Shown: one piece after another, positions 38,985 through 47,628 of the stretch
How the letters are laid out: every line of letters starts with the position of its first letter
Position numbering within the stretch: the first letter of the stretch is position 1
Translations under genes and position numbers: made by a program
Notes under the pieces: generated by a model
What the model saw: only the letters and a program-made list of their open reading frames with translations
Database searches by the model: none
What the model was told of the DNA's origin: nothing
NCBI RefSeq assembly: GCF_021025955.1
Contig: NZ_JAJNCL010000002.1
Coordinates: forward strand, 485,626 to 549,625
From: Rhodococcus qingshengii
GTDB lineage: Bacteria > Actinomycetota > Actinomycetes > Mycobacteriales > Mycobacteriaceae
Length of the DNA: 64,000 bases
Direction of reading: 5' to 3'

Positions 38985-40763
38985 TTACGGAGACATCGCA
39001 GCGACTTCGTTTCCTGTTGCGCACAGCGATCTATATTCTGCGCTACTGAGTTTCAGATCACTCGGATTCCCTCTCGCAATTATCTTTCCTTCTTCCATTA
39101 CCAGTATTTCATCGCAGCACTCCATGACGATCGGGTCATGTGTGATCAGTACAGTGAGCTTTTCGCTCGATTGGAGTCGGATCTCTGCGACAACTCGACG
39201 TGAGTTGATCAGGTCAAGATTCGCAGTCGGCTCATCCATGAGCAGAACGGGCCGACATGAGCCGATCGCGCGTGCGATCGCGATCCGCTGTTGCTGACCA
39301 CCGGAGACACGAATTCCCGAGGCTGGAGTCTGGACCGCTTGGGCAGGAGAGGTATCGGCAAAGTCGCTCAGGCCGAGACGCTCGAGCACCTGTGTCATCG
39401 CCCTGACATCGTGCTCGTGGCCGTCCAACCACAAGTTCTCGGTTAGCGATGCGGACAGCAAGGGTGAATCTTGTTCGACGAGCGCAATTTGTGACCAAAT
39501 TGCATCTTGATTGTAGGTGCTGGAGTTTTCTCCATCAATGAGCACTTCCCCGGAATTTGGACCATACAACTGTGCCAATAAGTTCAGAAGAGTCGTTTTT
39601 CCCGAACCCGAAGGACCGACTATTCCGTATATCTTTCCGAGACAGAAGGCGGCCTCAACACTGCTGAGCACTGCACGATCTACGCCATATGAAAAGGTCA
39701 CGTTATGCAGACTGATGTTTCGAATCGTCGACGAGAGAGGCATCCCGCCATGCTTACGCATCGGCATCCGCAAAGCGGAGACAACTCTGACTACTCCGCC
39801 CATGTTGCTGTTTATTTCGGAGATTCCAGTAACCAATTGACCGACAGGCATCATGATAATAAAGAAATACATGATGAAAGCGACGAAATCTGCGAGCGAT
39901 ATTGAGCCGTTCGCTACCCTGATTCCGCCAATTGCCAATATTATGATCGCGGCTCCCTGGAGTGCGGAGGTCACGATCGGACTGACCGTCGACTGCATAC
40001 GAATCGAGCGGGCTTCCGCGTTGTAGCTCGCTTGCGCCTCTCGCGTGAAGTTACGCATGACGTGTTCAGTAGCCGAGAAGACTCGAATCGTTCGGATGAT
40101 CGAGAGACTGCGATCAAGACTCGTGGAGAGGGCGCCAACGGTGTTCTGTGCGGCGAGTGAGAGTTGCCGCAGTCGTGGTGTGAAAGCCAGCATCAGGAGC
40201 GCAATACAGAGGGTGCAGATGACAGCTACCACAGACAGCGCAGCGTCGGTCCAGATCATCGCTGTGAGGGCACCTACGAAGATGAGTGCGGAGCTGGCGA
40301 TCTCGAAGATCCCTGATTGGACAATCCTACGAATTGCGATGCAGTCGGAGGTTACATGGGCGAGTAGATTGCCTCGCGTGACATCGTCGTACTCTGAGGT
40401 GTCAAGATTGAGGATACGCTCGGCAAGTGCTTGCCGAAATCGCAGTACGAGACGCTCGCCGAAGAGTTGAAGTGAATATGTTTGCGACGCTTTCGCTATC
40501 GCACTCACCAATACGAGGACGGCCGATACTGCGGCTGGTGCAGCGAGCCCGGAAGAGTTCTCGACTGCGGAGACCACGCGAGAGAGTGCGAGCGGTTGAG
40601 TGAGTGAGGCTGCGGCGGCGATGACGGAAGAGGCCGATGCGATGAGGACCAGTACCCGCGCACCTGCCGAGTGTTTCCGGATCAACCTGTACAGCTCTCG
40701 GAGTGCATACTTCTCGTCGCTTGTGCCGCTGCTTCCGGTGAGGCTCTCGTCATGTCGTGTCAT
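38985..40763 (-). CDS. Lasso peptide ABC exporter (D protein)
   Basis: The 592-residue half-transporter has six N-terminal transmembrane segments (about 35-300) and one ATPase domain: Walker A GPSGSGKTT, signature VSGGQQQRIAIARAI, Walker B VLLMDEPTANLD and the H-loop ITHDP. It would homodimerise to export and confer immunity to the mature peptide. The start ATG at 40763 overlaps the P450 stop in ATGA, so the genes are translationally coupled; a longer frame extends upstream into the P450 gene. It is of the McjD/BcrA exporter type. Confidence 0.9.
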   Translation of the reverse strand: MTRHDESLTGSSGTSDEKYALRELYRLIRKHSAGARVLVLIASASSVIAAAASLTQPLALSRVVSAVENSSGLAAPAAVSAVLVLVSAIAKASQTYSLQLFGERLVLRFRQALAERILNLDTSEYDDVTRGNLLAHVTSDCIAIRRIVQSGIFEIASSALIFVGALTAMIWTDAALSVVAVICTLCIALLMLAFTPRLRQLSLAAQNTVGALSTSLDRSLSIIRTIRVFSATEHVMRNFTREAQASYNAEARSIRMQSTVSPIVTSALQGAAIIILAIGGIRVANGSISLADFVAFIMYFFIIMMPVGQLVTGISEINSNMGGVVRVVSALRMPMRKHGGMPLSSTIRNISLHNVTFSYGVDRAVLSSVEAAFCLGKIYGIVGPSGSGKTTLLNLLAQLYGPNSGEVLIDGENSSTYNQDAIWSQIALVEQDSPLLSASLTENLWLDGHEHDVRAMTQVLERLGLSDFADTSPAQAVQTPASGIRVSGGQQQRIAIARAIGSCRPVLLMDEPTANLDLINSRRVVAEIRLQSSEKLTVLITHDPIVMECCDEILVMEEGKIIARGNPSDLKLSSAEYRSLCATGNEVAAMSP

Positions 40764-41830
40764 GGAGTCCCTCGTCTTATCGGACGGGACACGTCGAAGG
40801 TGCAGCTCATTGCGGAGATGCCTCTGGGAAGATTCACCCTCCATGTGAGGGTTTTGACTGCCGAGGCACCGGCGCTGAGGATCGTGTCGACCATCCCTAC
40901 GACGAGGGTCGAGGACAGGTGCTCCGCGATACATCTGCGGTTTCCGGCTCCGAAAGTCAGTGAGCGGCGTGGCTCTCTCTTGCTGCCGATCCCGTCGCAA
41001 GCGATGCTGGGGATGAGGAACTGGGTTCCAGGTGGGTGCTCGTATCCGTCGACGGCCATAGTTGTGGACGATGTTCTGTAGATTCCGGGGTAGATCGGGC
41101 TGTCGTTTTCGACCACGTAGTGGTACGAATTCTCCGCATGCCTTTGGTCGTAAAAGAGGGGCGCAGTGCGCAATGATCGCTCCAACGTGATTGCCGTGAG
41201 ATTTGCCACCGGTTCGATGCCAACCATCATCAGCAACATCACGATATCGATGATCTTTGCTTCTTGGAGTTTGTGTGAGGCTTGGAGCTGACGAAGGGTG
41301 CCGTCGGCGCTGAGATGGGGTAGGACTTCCTCACCGACAACGGTCTGCAGCTTCTTCTGAAGTGAACTTCGGTCCGAGGTCTTCTGTGCTGCAAGAAACT
41401 TGGTGGCCGACTCATGCGCACAAGCCGGGTCGATGCCCAAGCAGGTGAACAAGACCCGTGTCGCTGCAGGGACAAACACGGATCCGACCAGTTCGAGAGA
41501 ACTGGCATCGGCGGTCTCGTCTATCAACCGGGACACTTCTCGAAGTACAGCTTCGGCAATCGGACGTGTACGTGAAGGATTGAAACTAGCGCGCAGTTGC
41601 GTCCGCACACGATCGATCGGGTTCTGGTCCGCGTTCTCCGGGTGTGTGGACTTGTCTCCGTCCCGAGTCAGTAGATGGAGAAAGGTCTGCTCATCCGCTG
41701 CGACGACAAAGGAGCCGATCTCGTCAATCGAGACGGGCTGTCCGTTGTGTGTGCGCATGAGGGCGCGAAGAAGCTCTTGAGGGGTTCCTGGGTCGATTGC
41801 CGAAATCGGCACTACAGGGCAGGTATCCAT
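40760..41830 (-). CDS. Cytochrome P450 of the lasso cluster (atypical)
   Basis: The 356-residue product is short for a bacterial P450 (usually about 400). The heme loop is LTFGAGNRRCIAEHL with Cys300. The I-helix reads MMVGIEPVANL (201-211): Pro207 takes the place of the usual oxygen-activating Thr. In the K-helix position the ExxR pair reads YVVE (238-241), so Glu and Arg are both changed, while the SP...R segment after it is kept. It follows B2 after 8 bp and overlaps the exporter by 4 bp. Likely it oxidises or cross-links the peptide, but degenerate motifs allow other chemistry. Confidence 0.87.
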   Translation of the reverse strand: MDTCPVVPISAIDPGTPQELLRALMRTHNGQPVSIDEIGSFVVAADEQTFLHLLTRDGDKSTHPENADQNPIDRVRTQLRASFNPSRTRPIAEAVLREVSRLIDETADASSLELVGSVFVPAATRVLFTCLGIDPACAHESATKFLAAQKTSDRSSLQKKLQTVVGEEVLPHLSADGTLRQLQASHKLQEAKIIDIVMLLMMVGIEPVANLTAITLERSLRTAPLFYDQRHAENSYHYVVENDSPIYPGIYRTSSTTMAVDGYEHPPGTQFLIPSIACDGIGSKREPRRSLTFGAGNRRCIAEHLSSTLVVGMVDTILSAGASAVKTLTWRVNLPRGISAMSCTFDVSRPIRRGTP

Positions 41831-41838
41831 GTGAGTTC

Positions 41839-42261
41839 CTAAGTGCCGCTGTGTACTTCATAGAGTTTTGCATAGAATCCGTCATCGAAGGATTCGCCTA
41901 TGGGAATTCCGTTCACTTCTACCCATGAATGCGCCATGAACGGTTCGATACGTGCACCAACGCACCACGTCGGCCAACTTCCTTCCAGTCGCAGCAATAG
42001 GCAGACCGCCAGCGCTCGTTCCAGGCAGTACTGACCGGAACATCGGACGCTGCAGGTCACTACCTCACTGCGCACCAACATGGTGCGTTCTGCGCTAGGA
42101 GGTGACGCTGTCCGAGCCAGGATTTCGGTAAGTCGTTTGAGCCTGTTCGGGTTCATACGCGCGGCCGGTCGTACTATTACAGTCGCCGCTAGAACCAGAG
42201 CTCTTCTACCGAACGAGATTTCGTGTGTGCTAGACGCTTCGAGGCCGATCGGCGTAGTCAA
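41839..42261 (-). CDS. Lasso leader peptidase (B2, transglutaminase-like)
   Basis: The 140-residue cysteine protease removes the leader once B1 binds it. The catalytic Cys is in QYCLERALAVCLLLRLEG (Cys79), the His in PFMAHSWVEVNG (His111), and the family's final IGESFDD follows. The start overlaps the B1 stop in ATGA (42258-42261). Length is normal for stand-alone B2 proteins of actinobacteria. Confidence 0.92.
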   Translation of the reverse strand: MTTPIGLEASSTHEISFGRRALVLAATVIVRPAARMNPNRLKRLTEILARTASPPSAERTMLVRSEVVTCSVRCSGQYCLERALAVCLLLRLEGSWPTWCVGARIEPFMAHSWVEVNGIPIGESFDDGFYAKLYEVHSGT

Positions 42262-42539
42262 TGCAATTCTCCCAAGCGTCTGGTGACGATGAAGTCGACA
42301 ACCTCGCGAACGTCGCGATCCACGACCTCAAACTCTTCGTCAAACTCTCTTGCAACGCACTGCACGATCTGCGAAATATATTCGGAGCGAGACTGATTCG
42401 AGAGGACGCTCTCGATCGCAACTGCGGCGGTTTCGTTGACCTTGAAGTATTTGCCGCTTCGTCCGTCGAGTAGTACGGCGCCTCCGTCTGTCCGCGAGAA
42501 GCTCACTCCCCGGCTCATTGTCAATCTATCGGCACCCAT
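42258..42539 (-). CDS. Lasso RiPP recognition element (B1, PqqD-like)
   Basis: The 93-residue winged-helix protein of the PqqD family (GGAVLLDGRSGKYFKVNETAAVAIESVL, about 19-46, then helical C-terminus VDRDVREVVDFIVTRRLGELH) binds the precursor's leader and presents it to B2 and the cyclase. ATG at 42539 has GAGGGGG in front. It is the first gene of the minus-strand operon B1-B2-P450-D. Confidence 0.92.
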   Translation of the reverse strand: MGADRLTMSRGVSFSRTDGGAVLLDGRSGKYFKVNETAAVAIESVLSNQSRSEYISQIVQCVAREFDEEFEVVDRDVREVVDFIVTRRLGELH

Positions 42540-42949
42540 GCACGCCCCCTCGAATGAATTTGGCTCTGCCCCGAAACTGAATGAGGACGAAGCGAAGAAG
42601 CGCGGGAAGACTACGTTTCGTTCGCGACCGCATGTGCGTGTCCGTCAGTAAAAGGAAAGTAACATACCTCGTGGCCGGTTTGTTAGGCTACGGCCATGAC
42701 ACAACCCCAGGGACATCCACGACAGAAGGTCAAACCCCGTGGCAGGGAGGGTTTTTGGCATTGAAGGAACTGCTCGTTCGGGGCCGTTCATCCCTTGCGG
42801 ACCCCTCTCCATGCGGGACCTTCGTCCCCTACGGAGAGGATGCCGCCGATTCTGGCTAGTACTCCACAGCCAGAAGACATCCGTAAACAATCACCCGCCC
42901 AAGTTCACCTAAGGGCAGGTCCATCTGTGTCGCAATGTAAAGGTTGTCC
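42540..42949. other. Divergent promoter region of lasso operon and ccsB
   Basis: About 410 bp separate B1 and ccsB. The middle has a two-stem inverted structure (42803-42838: outer stem CCTCTCC/GGAGAGG, inner GGGAC-CTTC-GTCCC). An open frame at 42581-42859 lacks support. The region presumably contains promoters in both directions. Confidence 0.5.
42803..42838. repeat. Two-tier inverted repeat between B1 and ccsB
   Basis: CCTCTCC (42803-42809) pairs with GGAGAGG (42832-42838), enclosing GGGAC (42814-42818) and GTCCC (42823-42827) around CTTC. No T-run follows, so it may be an attenuator or protein-binding site rather than a terminator. Confidence 0.5.
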
Positions 42950-43924
42950 ATGAACATCAATGAAGGACTCGCCCGCTACGGCGACCTTTCATTCGCCTCA
43001 GCGTTTGGTATCTACGTCCTGGCGATGGTCTTGTCCGTCTTCGATCTAGCCGGCAGCCGTACCAAGAAACTGGAAATGCAGACCGTAGTCGGTGCGCACA
43101 CGAGAAATTCGACACCACAATCTGCGCCCGGCACGCCTGGCAAAGTAGCCGATCGTGCGCACCGTACGATGGCCGAACGCTGCGGCCGCACCGCGGTTTT
43201 GCTGTGCGCCATCGGATTCGGCTTCAATGTTGCCGCAATCATCCTTCGGGGGCTGGCTACCGAGCGTTGGCCGCTGGGAAACCTCTACGAATACGCGCTC
43301 TTCTTATGCGCAGTAACAGTCGGTGGCTGGTTGCTCGTGATGACCAAATATCCCGTCCGCGCCCTGACAACTTTCATGCTCGTTCCCGTGATCATCTTGT
43401 TGTTCGTAGCCGCATCTGCGATGTATGCAGCCCCAGCTCCCCTGATACCCGCCCTACGTTCGTACTGGATCGCCATTCACGTAACGGTGATCGTGACCGC
43501 ATCCGGAATACTGCTCCTTGCAAGCTTGACGAGCCTGCTTTTCCTGATCGCACAAAAGGGACCGGACTCGAAGTATCCACTGGTCCGCAAGCTTTCGTCG
43601 CTGCTGCCCACGTCCGACATTCTGGATCGGGTCTCCTACCGCATGACGATCATCGGATTCCCCCTGTATTCGGTGGGCGTGATCTGCGGCGCAATTTGGG
43701 CAGAGGCAGCCTGGGGACGATTCTGGGGATGGGACCCGAAAGAAACCGTGTCCTTCATTGCCTGGGTGATCTACGCGGCCTACCTCCACTCGCGAGCCAC
43801 CTCAGGTTGGGCCAAAACCCGCGCAGCGTGGATCAACATCGCAGCGCTCTGCGTCATGCTGTTCAACCTGTTCTTCATCAATTTCGTTATCTCAGGTTTG
43901 CATTCGTACGCCGGTCTGAACTAG
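42950..43924 (+). CDS. ccsB: Cytochrome c biogenesis protein CcsB/CcsA (stand-alone)
   Basis: The 324-residue polytopic protein delivers heme outward for c-type cytochrome maturation. It shows the WWD heme-handling motif WGRFWGWDPKETVSFIAW (about 265-282) and eight or so hydrophobic segments. Start ATG at 42950 (AAAGG upstream). Normally ccsB sits with resB and ccdA; neither is here, so this is a lone, probably extra copy inside the accessory region. It is divergent from the lasso operon. It could be passive cargo, supply heme, or be a duplicate of the lasso peptide's target. Confidence 0.88.
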   Translation: MNINEGLARYGDLSFASAFGIYVLAMVLSVFDLAGSRTKKLEMQTVVGAHTRNSTPQSAPGTPGKVADRAHRTMAERCGRTAVLLCAIGFGFNVAAIILRGLATERWPLGNLYEYALFLCAVTVGGWLLVMTKYPVRALTTFMLVPVIILLFVAASAMYAAPAPLIPALRSYWIAIHVTVIVTASGILLLASLTSLLFLIAQKGPDSKYPLVRKLSSLLPTSDILDRVSYRMTIIGFPLYSVGVICGAIWAEAAWGRFWGWDPKETVSFIAWVIYAAYLHSRATSGWAKTRAAWINIAALCVMLFNLFFINFVISGLHSYAGLN

Positions 43925-44541
43925 CCGAAGGCTCGGCCCCTGGTACTGATATCAAGCAAGGATGCGGGGAGCTAATTTCCAGCCCAGCAGAGCCAAAGGT
44001 TCCCCAGTTGTTGGCGGATCGGAATTTCGGAACCATCATTGCCTTCAACGACAGCCAGCGCGTAGTCCAGCGACAAGACTCGTCCACTCAAACCTTCACC
44101 GCCCGCCTTTACAGATTGGTCTATGGTCAATCACGCAGTCCGTCTACAAACCGGCGATTGGCTGTCCACGATCCACAACATCTCGCCCGACGCCGACACG
44201 TCACCGGGCACGATCACCGAGCCCTATCTGAGCCGAGCAAAATCGGCGTTGTCCGCGTCACGACGCCGGATCCCTACAGCGATCCGATCAACGCCGACAT
44301 CGTCGCAGCCATCACCGTCGACAAAGCACGAGACAGAAGACCACGCACCCACCGACCGAGACCACGGACTAGAGCGGACACAGCCACTCACCCAGGGCCG
44401 GATACGTCGGTATCGATCACGACCGCAAATTCGAGCACGGAGCCACGCACCTCGTACTCGTAGGTAGGGCCGCCCCTCTCGCCCCGCACTCCGCGATGCT
44501 CGCCGGGTAAACATTGCACAGCGAACACGATTCGCTGTCCC
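43925..44541. other. Intergenic region with remnant reading frame
   Basis: Apart from the possible broken gene at 44123-44340, nothing was recognised. The plus-strand frame that stays open to 44463 is mostly the out-of-frame shadow of ccsB. Confidence 0.4.
44123..44340 (+). pseudogene. Possible frameshifted remnant of a small gene
   Basis: An ATG at 44123 opens MVNHAVRLQTGDWLSTIHNISPDADTS...PYLSRA. At the AAAA run (44239-44242) protein-like sequence continues in another frame as KIGVVRVTTPDPYSDPINADIVAAITVD. Shifting at the A-run would join the two. No family was recognised. This may also be chance. Confidence 0.25.
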
Positions 44542-45717
44542 TCATTGTTGCGTTTCTTCGACCCACTCGGGGGGTTCTCGGCTGTCGTCGAGCACCCAGG
44601 TACGGGATTCGTCGCCGAGGCGGTCGGGGTCAGTGAGCCAGCATGTTGCGTCGGGTGCCCATCCGGCGATGACGCTGGCCGTCTCGTCGTCGACTCTGAT
44701 CGCGGTTCCCGCCGCGGCCAGGTATCCCATAACGGTGAGATGCACGCCCGTGTAGCTCTCGGCGACGAGTTGCCAGTTGGGGATGACCCATCGCCCTGAT
44801 CGTCCGGTGGTCCGGTACCAGTCGTGTCGTTTCTCCGCGGTGACCTCGAGGGGGAACCGTCTACAGAGTTCCGCCCACGCCTGCGCGCCGTCGATCTCGT
44901 ATATACGAGCGCCGGCGGGTGTGCCGACTTGTCGCACGGCGACGCGTCTCCAGCCCATGCTGTCTTCGACAAACCACAATTCTGCCGGGGTCCCGTCGAA
45001 CAGTGTCCGTGTCGAACACCGAACAGACGGATTCGACCACCAGTAACCGGACCAGTTCGCCGTTGGATCGGTCGGGCGGTCAGCGGCTCGCGCTTCCGCT
45101 GCGAGAGTGTGCTCGTGCCAGTCGCTCAGGAGTTCTGCAGCCGTCGACTCAAAGGTATCGGGGCTGTCGTCGTCCCGGCTCACTATCACCCATTGGTCGG
45201 TCTCGGCTTGGTCGGTCTCGGCGAGCGCGGTTGTCCACCACTGCGCGTGTGGGGATCGTGCGATGTGCTCGGCGACTCGTCGAAGCTCACGCCGTACCGG
45301 CTCGGTTGCGACGAGTATGTCTTCACCGTCGGGGTCCTGCCAGTAGCGAGCTGTGTCCGTCGCTGCGGCGAGGGCCGAACGGAGTGCAACCTCGGTCACC
45401 TCGGGAAGCGGCACTTCGGACAGGCGGTGCGCCACATCGTCGGCAGTGACGACAGCACGTAGGGGCTCTTCAGGAGGCTCTTCAGCGCCGGACTCGTACG
45501 CGAGTGAGTACGTCACGCTGGAGTCTCGATCGGGGTCGAGGTGATAGGAGGCTAGAAAAACCGCAGAACGGAACGAGTCGTCATGTGGCTCGGGTCGCCG
45601 GATCCGTTCGGCATCCATCACGTAGTCAAGCAGCATCCGCCGTCCGCGTGGCCCCGACAACAGCGTATCCGCTGTACTCGTTGTGGTCACTGCCTCAGGC
45701 TCCTCGATTTCCGTCAT
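44542..45717 (-). CDS. Hypothetical acidic protein
   Basis: The 391-residue cytosolic protein is acidic and Trp-rich (WSGYWWSNPSVRCSTRTLFDGTPAELWFVEDSMGWRR, about 222-258; RSGRWVIPNWQLVAESYTGVHLTVMGYLAAAG, about 312-343). Related sequences seem to be actinobacterial proteins of unknown function. There is no signal peptide, membrane segment or catalytic motif. Divergent from the cold-shock-domain gene at 45865. High GC and codon use resemble the chromosome more than the transfer module. Confidence 0.7.
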   Translation of the reverse strand: MTEIEEPEAVTTTSTADTLLSGPRGRRMLLDYVMDAERIRRPEPHDDSFRSAVFLASYHLDPDRDSSVTYSLAYESGAEEPPEEPLRAVVTADDVAHRLSEVPLPEVTEVALRSALAAATDTARYWQDPDGEDILVATEPVRRELRRVAEHIARSPHAQWWTTALAETDQAETDQWVIVSRDDDSPDTFESTAAELLSDWHEHTLAAEARAADRPTDPTANWSGYWWSNPSVRCSTRTLFDGTPAELWFVEDSMGWRRVAVRQVGTPAGARIYEIDGAQAWAELCRRFPLEVTAEKRHDWYRTTGRSGRWVIPNWQLVAESYTGVHLTVMGYLAAAGTAIRVDDETASVIAGWAPDATCWLTDPDRLGDESRTWVLDDSREPPEWVEETQQ

Positions 45718-45864
45718 GACTGTGTGTACCAGTGTGTCGAGCTATCGGTGTTGTTCGCTGGGGCCACACACCCCGGCGGCCCCAGCGGATCGGACGAAAC
45801 AACTGCGCTTTTCGGGGATCGTATTGTCGTTGTCAATGACGAACATATCCAAGGAGCAACCCGC

Positions 45865-46830
45865 ATGACCAAAGTGACCGGTTCAGTAAGGGTTTGGCAC
45901 GCAGATCAAGGCTGGGGTGTATTCGACTCCGCGAAGACTCCCGGCGGATGTTGGGCCGACGCCAACGAAGTCATACCGATGGAGCAACCCCTCGATCTGC
46001 ACCCAGGATCACCCGTCAGGTTCGCCTGGGTCAACATCAGCCCGTTGCTGATCGAAGGCTTCCACTACCGAGCGCACTCCTTCTACCCGATCGACGAAAC
46101 GCTGGACCTCGACGACGAAGACTACGAACTACTCGATCTCGAAGACGCGGTCATCCTCGATGACGAACCGCCCGGGCGCCAGCAAGATTTCGTTCCGCTT
46201 GGCGTCCGGCCGAGCGCGGTGCCGCAATTCATCAGTCGAATCGAACTCAATACAGGTGCGGACAGATCACTGTTGATCGGCGATGACCCCTGGCGTCAGA
46301 ACGAACCACTGACCGGCGAGTTCGAAGCCCTCAACCACAATGCTGCTGCTCCGCAGCTCGTCCATCACAATCCCGAATTGGTGGCGATGATCATCGCCAT
46401 GAGTGAGCCCGACCAGCGACATGTAGCGCGTTGGTGCGTCAACAAGGCCTACGAACGTTCCGGACTGGCAGACCTGGAATGGGTTGCGCCGGCACTTGCA
46501 GCATTCAATCGGGGCGATCCGGACATGCCTGCGCCGTTTCACGATCTGACGGACGCGGACGCACGGTGGGCTGCGGAAGGATACCCCTCGTCTGACCGGT
46601 ACCGGGGCGAGATCCGGTCACTGAGTGAGCTCCGCAGTCCGTTCGACAACGACCAAGGTTCACTCGCCTACAGTGCGCTGCCATCGTTGTTCCGTGCTCG
46701 TCAATCCGATGCTCTCTCAGCAGTTATCGGGGCCCTGTCGGACGCTTCACACACCTTCGGCCCCTACGTCGACGAACTCCACCGCGCTCTCCTTGAGGAA
46801 TTTCACGAACCGAAAACCACTGCGGGATGA
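45865..46830 (+). CDS. Cold-shock-domain protein with C-terminal extension
   Basis: The 321-residue product starts at ATG 45865 with AAGGAG (45851-45856). Residues 1-65 look like a cold-shock/OB-fold nucleic-acid-binding domain (VTGSVRVWHADQGWGVFDSAKTPGGCWADANEV...), an unusual version since the RNP motifs are changed. The rest is an acidic linker (DLDDEDYELLDLEDAVILDD) and a helical domain (about 140-320) of unknown fold. Such fusions are typical of uncharacterised actinobacterial proteins. An open frame extends upstream without support. Confidence 0.7.
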   Translation: MTKVTGSVRVWHADQGWGVFDSAKTPGGCWADANEVIPMEQPLDLHPGSPVRFAWVNISPLLIEGFHYRAHSFYPIDETLDLDDEDYELLDLEDAVILDDEPPGRQQDFVPLGVRPSAVPQFISRIELNTGADRSLLIGDDPWRQNEPLTGEFEALNHNAAAPQLVHHNPELVAMIIAMSEPDQRHVARWCVNKAYERSGLADLEWVAPALAAFNRGDPDMPAPFHDLTDADARWAAEGYPSSDRYRGEIRSLSELRSPFDNDQGSLAYSALPSLFRARQSDALSAVIGALSDASHTFGPYVDELHRALLEEFHEPKTTAG

Positions 46831-47129
46831 AAGTCGCTGCCAGCAATAGTGCAACTCTCATGTGGTTCGCTCGCCGCACTGTTGGGTGGGGCCTCATCCG
46901 TTCGTAGGATCGGGACCCCGTCTGACCAGTTCAGGCAGCGACGATTCGAACGAGCACGAGTCCATTCGTAGTCGATTACTGTCCCCCACAGTCGATTCTG
47001 ACGATCCAACGGAGCGAAATCGAGTCGATCTAACTAGAAGCTCTCACCGACGCTCAGAATCGCGCGCGGGCTCGACCCCTGCCCTGCGCCTTTGATAGCG
47101 ACCTCAAACCATCGAACATCGCCAACTCA

Positions 47130-47588
47130 TCAGCCACACTCTCCAGGTTGGCGATCGACACTCCGCAATGCCGCTAACCGTTCTTCCTGCGTCAGCACTC
47201 CGGTGAACGGGTTGAGCGCCCGCAACTCTCGACCAAGCTCATCATCTGCGAGCGATACGGACACCATCCAGTCAAACGGGCCGCTGATCAGCTCGGCCCA
47301 CGTGTCCAGACAGCGTCCCATCGAGGGCCCACGCACAGCCGAGCGCATCCTGTCGATGCTCCGCTCCGCAATCTGCACGTACGGGATAGAAGGGTCAGCC
47401 CTCAGCTTGGCAATCACCGCAGCGTGGAGTGCGAGCTGGATGGCGGCTTTGCGGCTCATCCATCCCGTATACCACGAGCTCGCATACCAAGGTTGGGTCG
47501 ATCGACTGATCAGTGACGTATGAAGCGAGTTACCTTGCGCTTGAGCCCTACACTTCAGATAGATCTCATCGAGCACAGTCGCGCCCAT
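47130..47588 (-). CDS. Hypothetical protein beside the OLD nuclease
   Basis: The 152-residue protein starts at 47588, 40 bp from the divergent OLD nuclease start. It has a helical centre (SRKAAIQLALHAAVIAKLRADPSIPYVQIAERSIDRMRSA) and a C-terminal part ending QEERLAALRSVDRQPGECG. No motif recognised. Its divergent position suggests a regulator or partner of the nuclease (inference). Confidence 0.55.
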   Translation of the reverse strand: MGATVLDEIYLKCRAQAQGNSLHTSLISRSTQPWYASSWYTGWMSRKAAIQLALHAAVIAKLRADPSIPYVQIAERSIDRMRSAVRGPSMGRCLDTWAELISGPFDWMVSVSLADDELGRELRALNPFTGVLTQEERLAALRSVDRQPGECG

Positions 47589-47628
47589 TCAAACTATGCG
47601 ACACTGCTCGAAAAGAAATGAGGGTTCA

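Noticed and set aside
43204-44463. Plus-strand frame of 419 codons over ccsB
   Set aside because: Its first half is ccsB in the wrong frame, very Arg/Pro/His-rich, and ccsB itself has clear membrane and WWD motifs.
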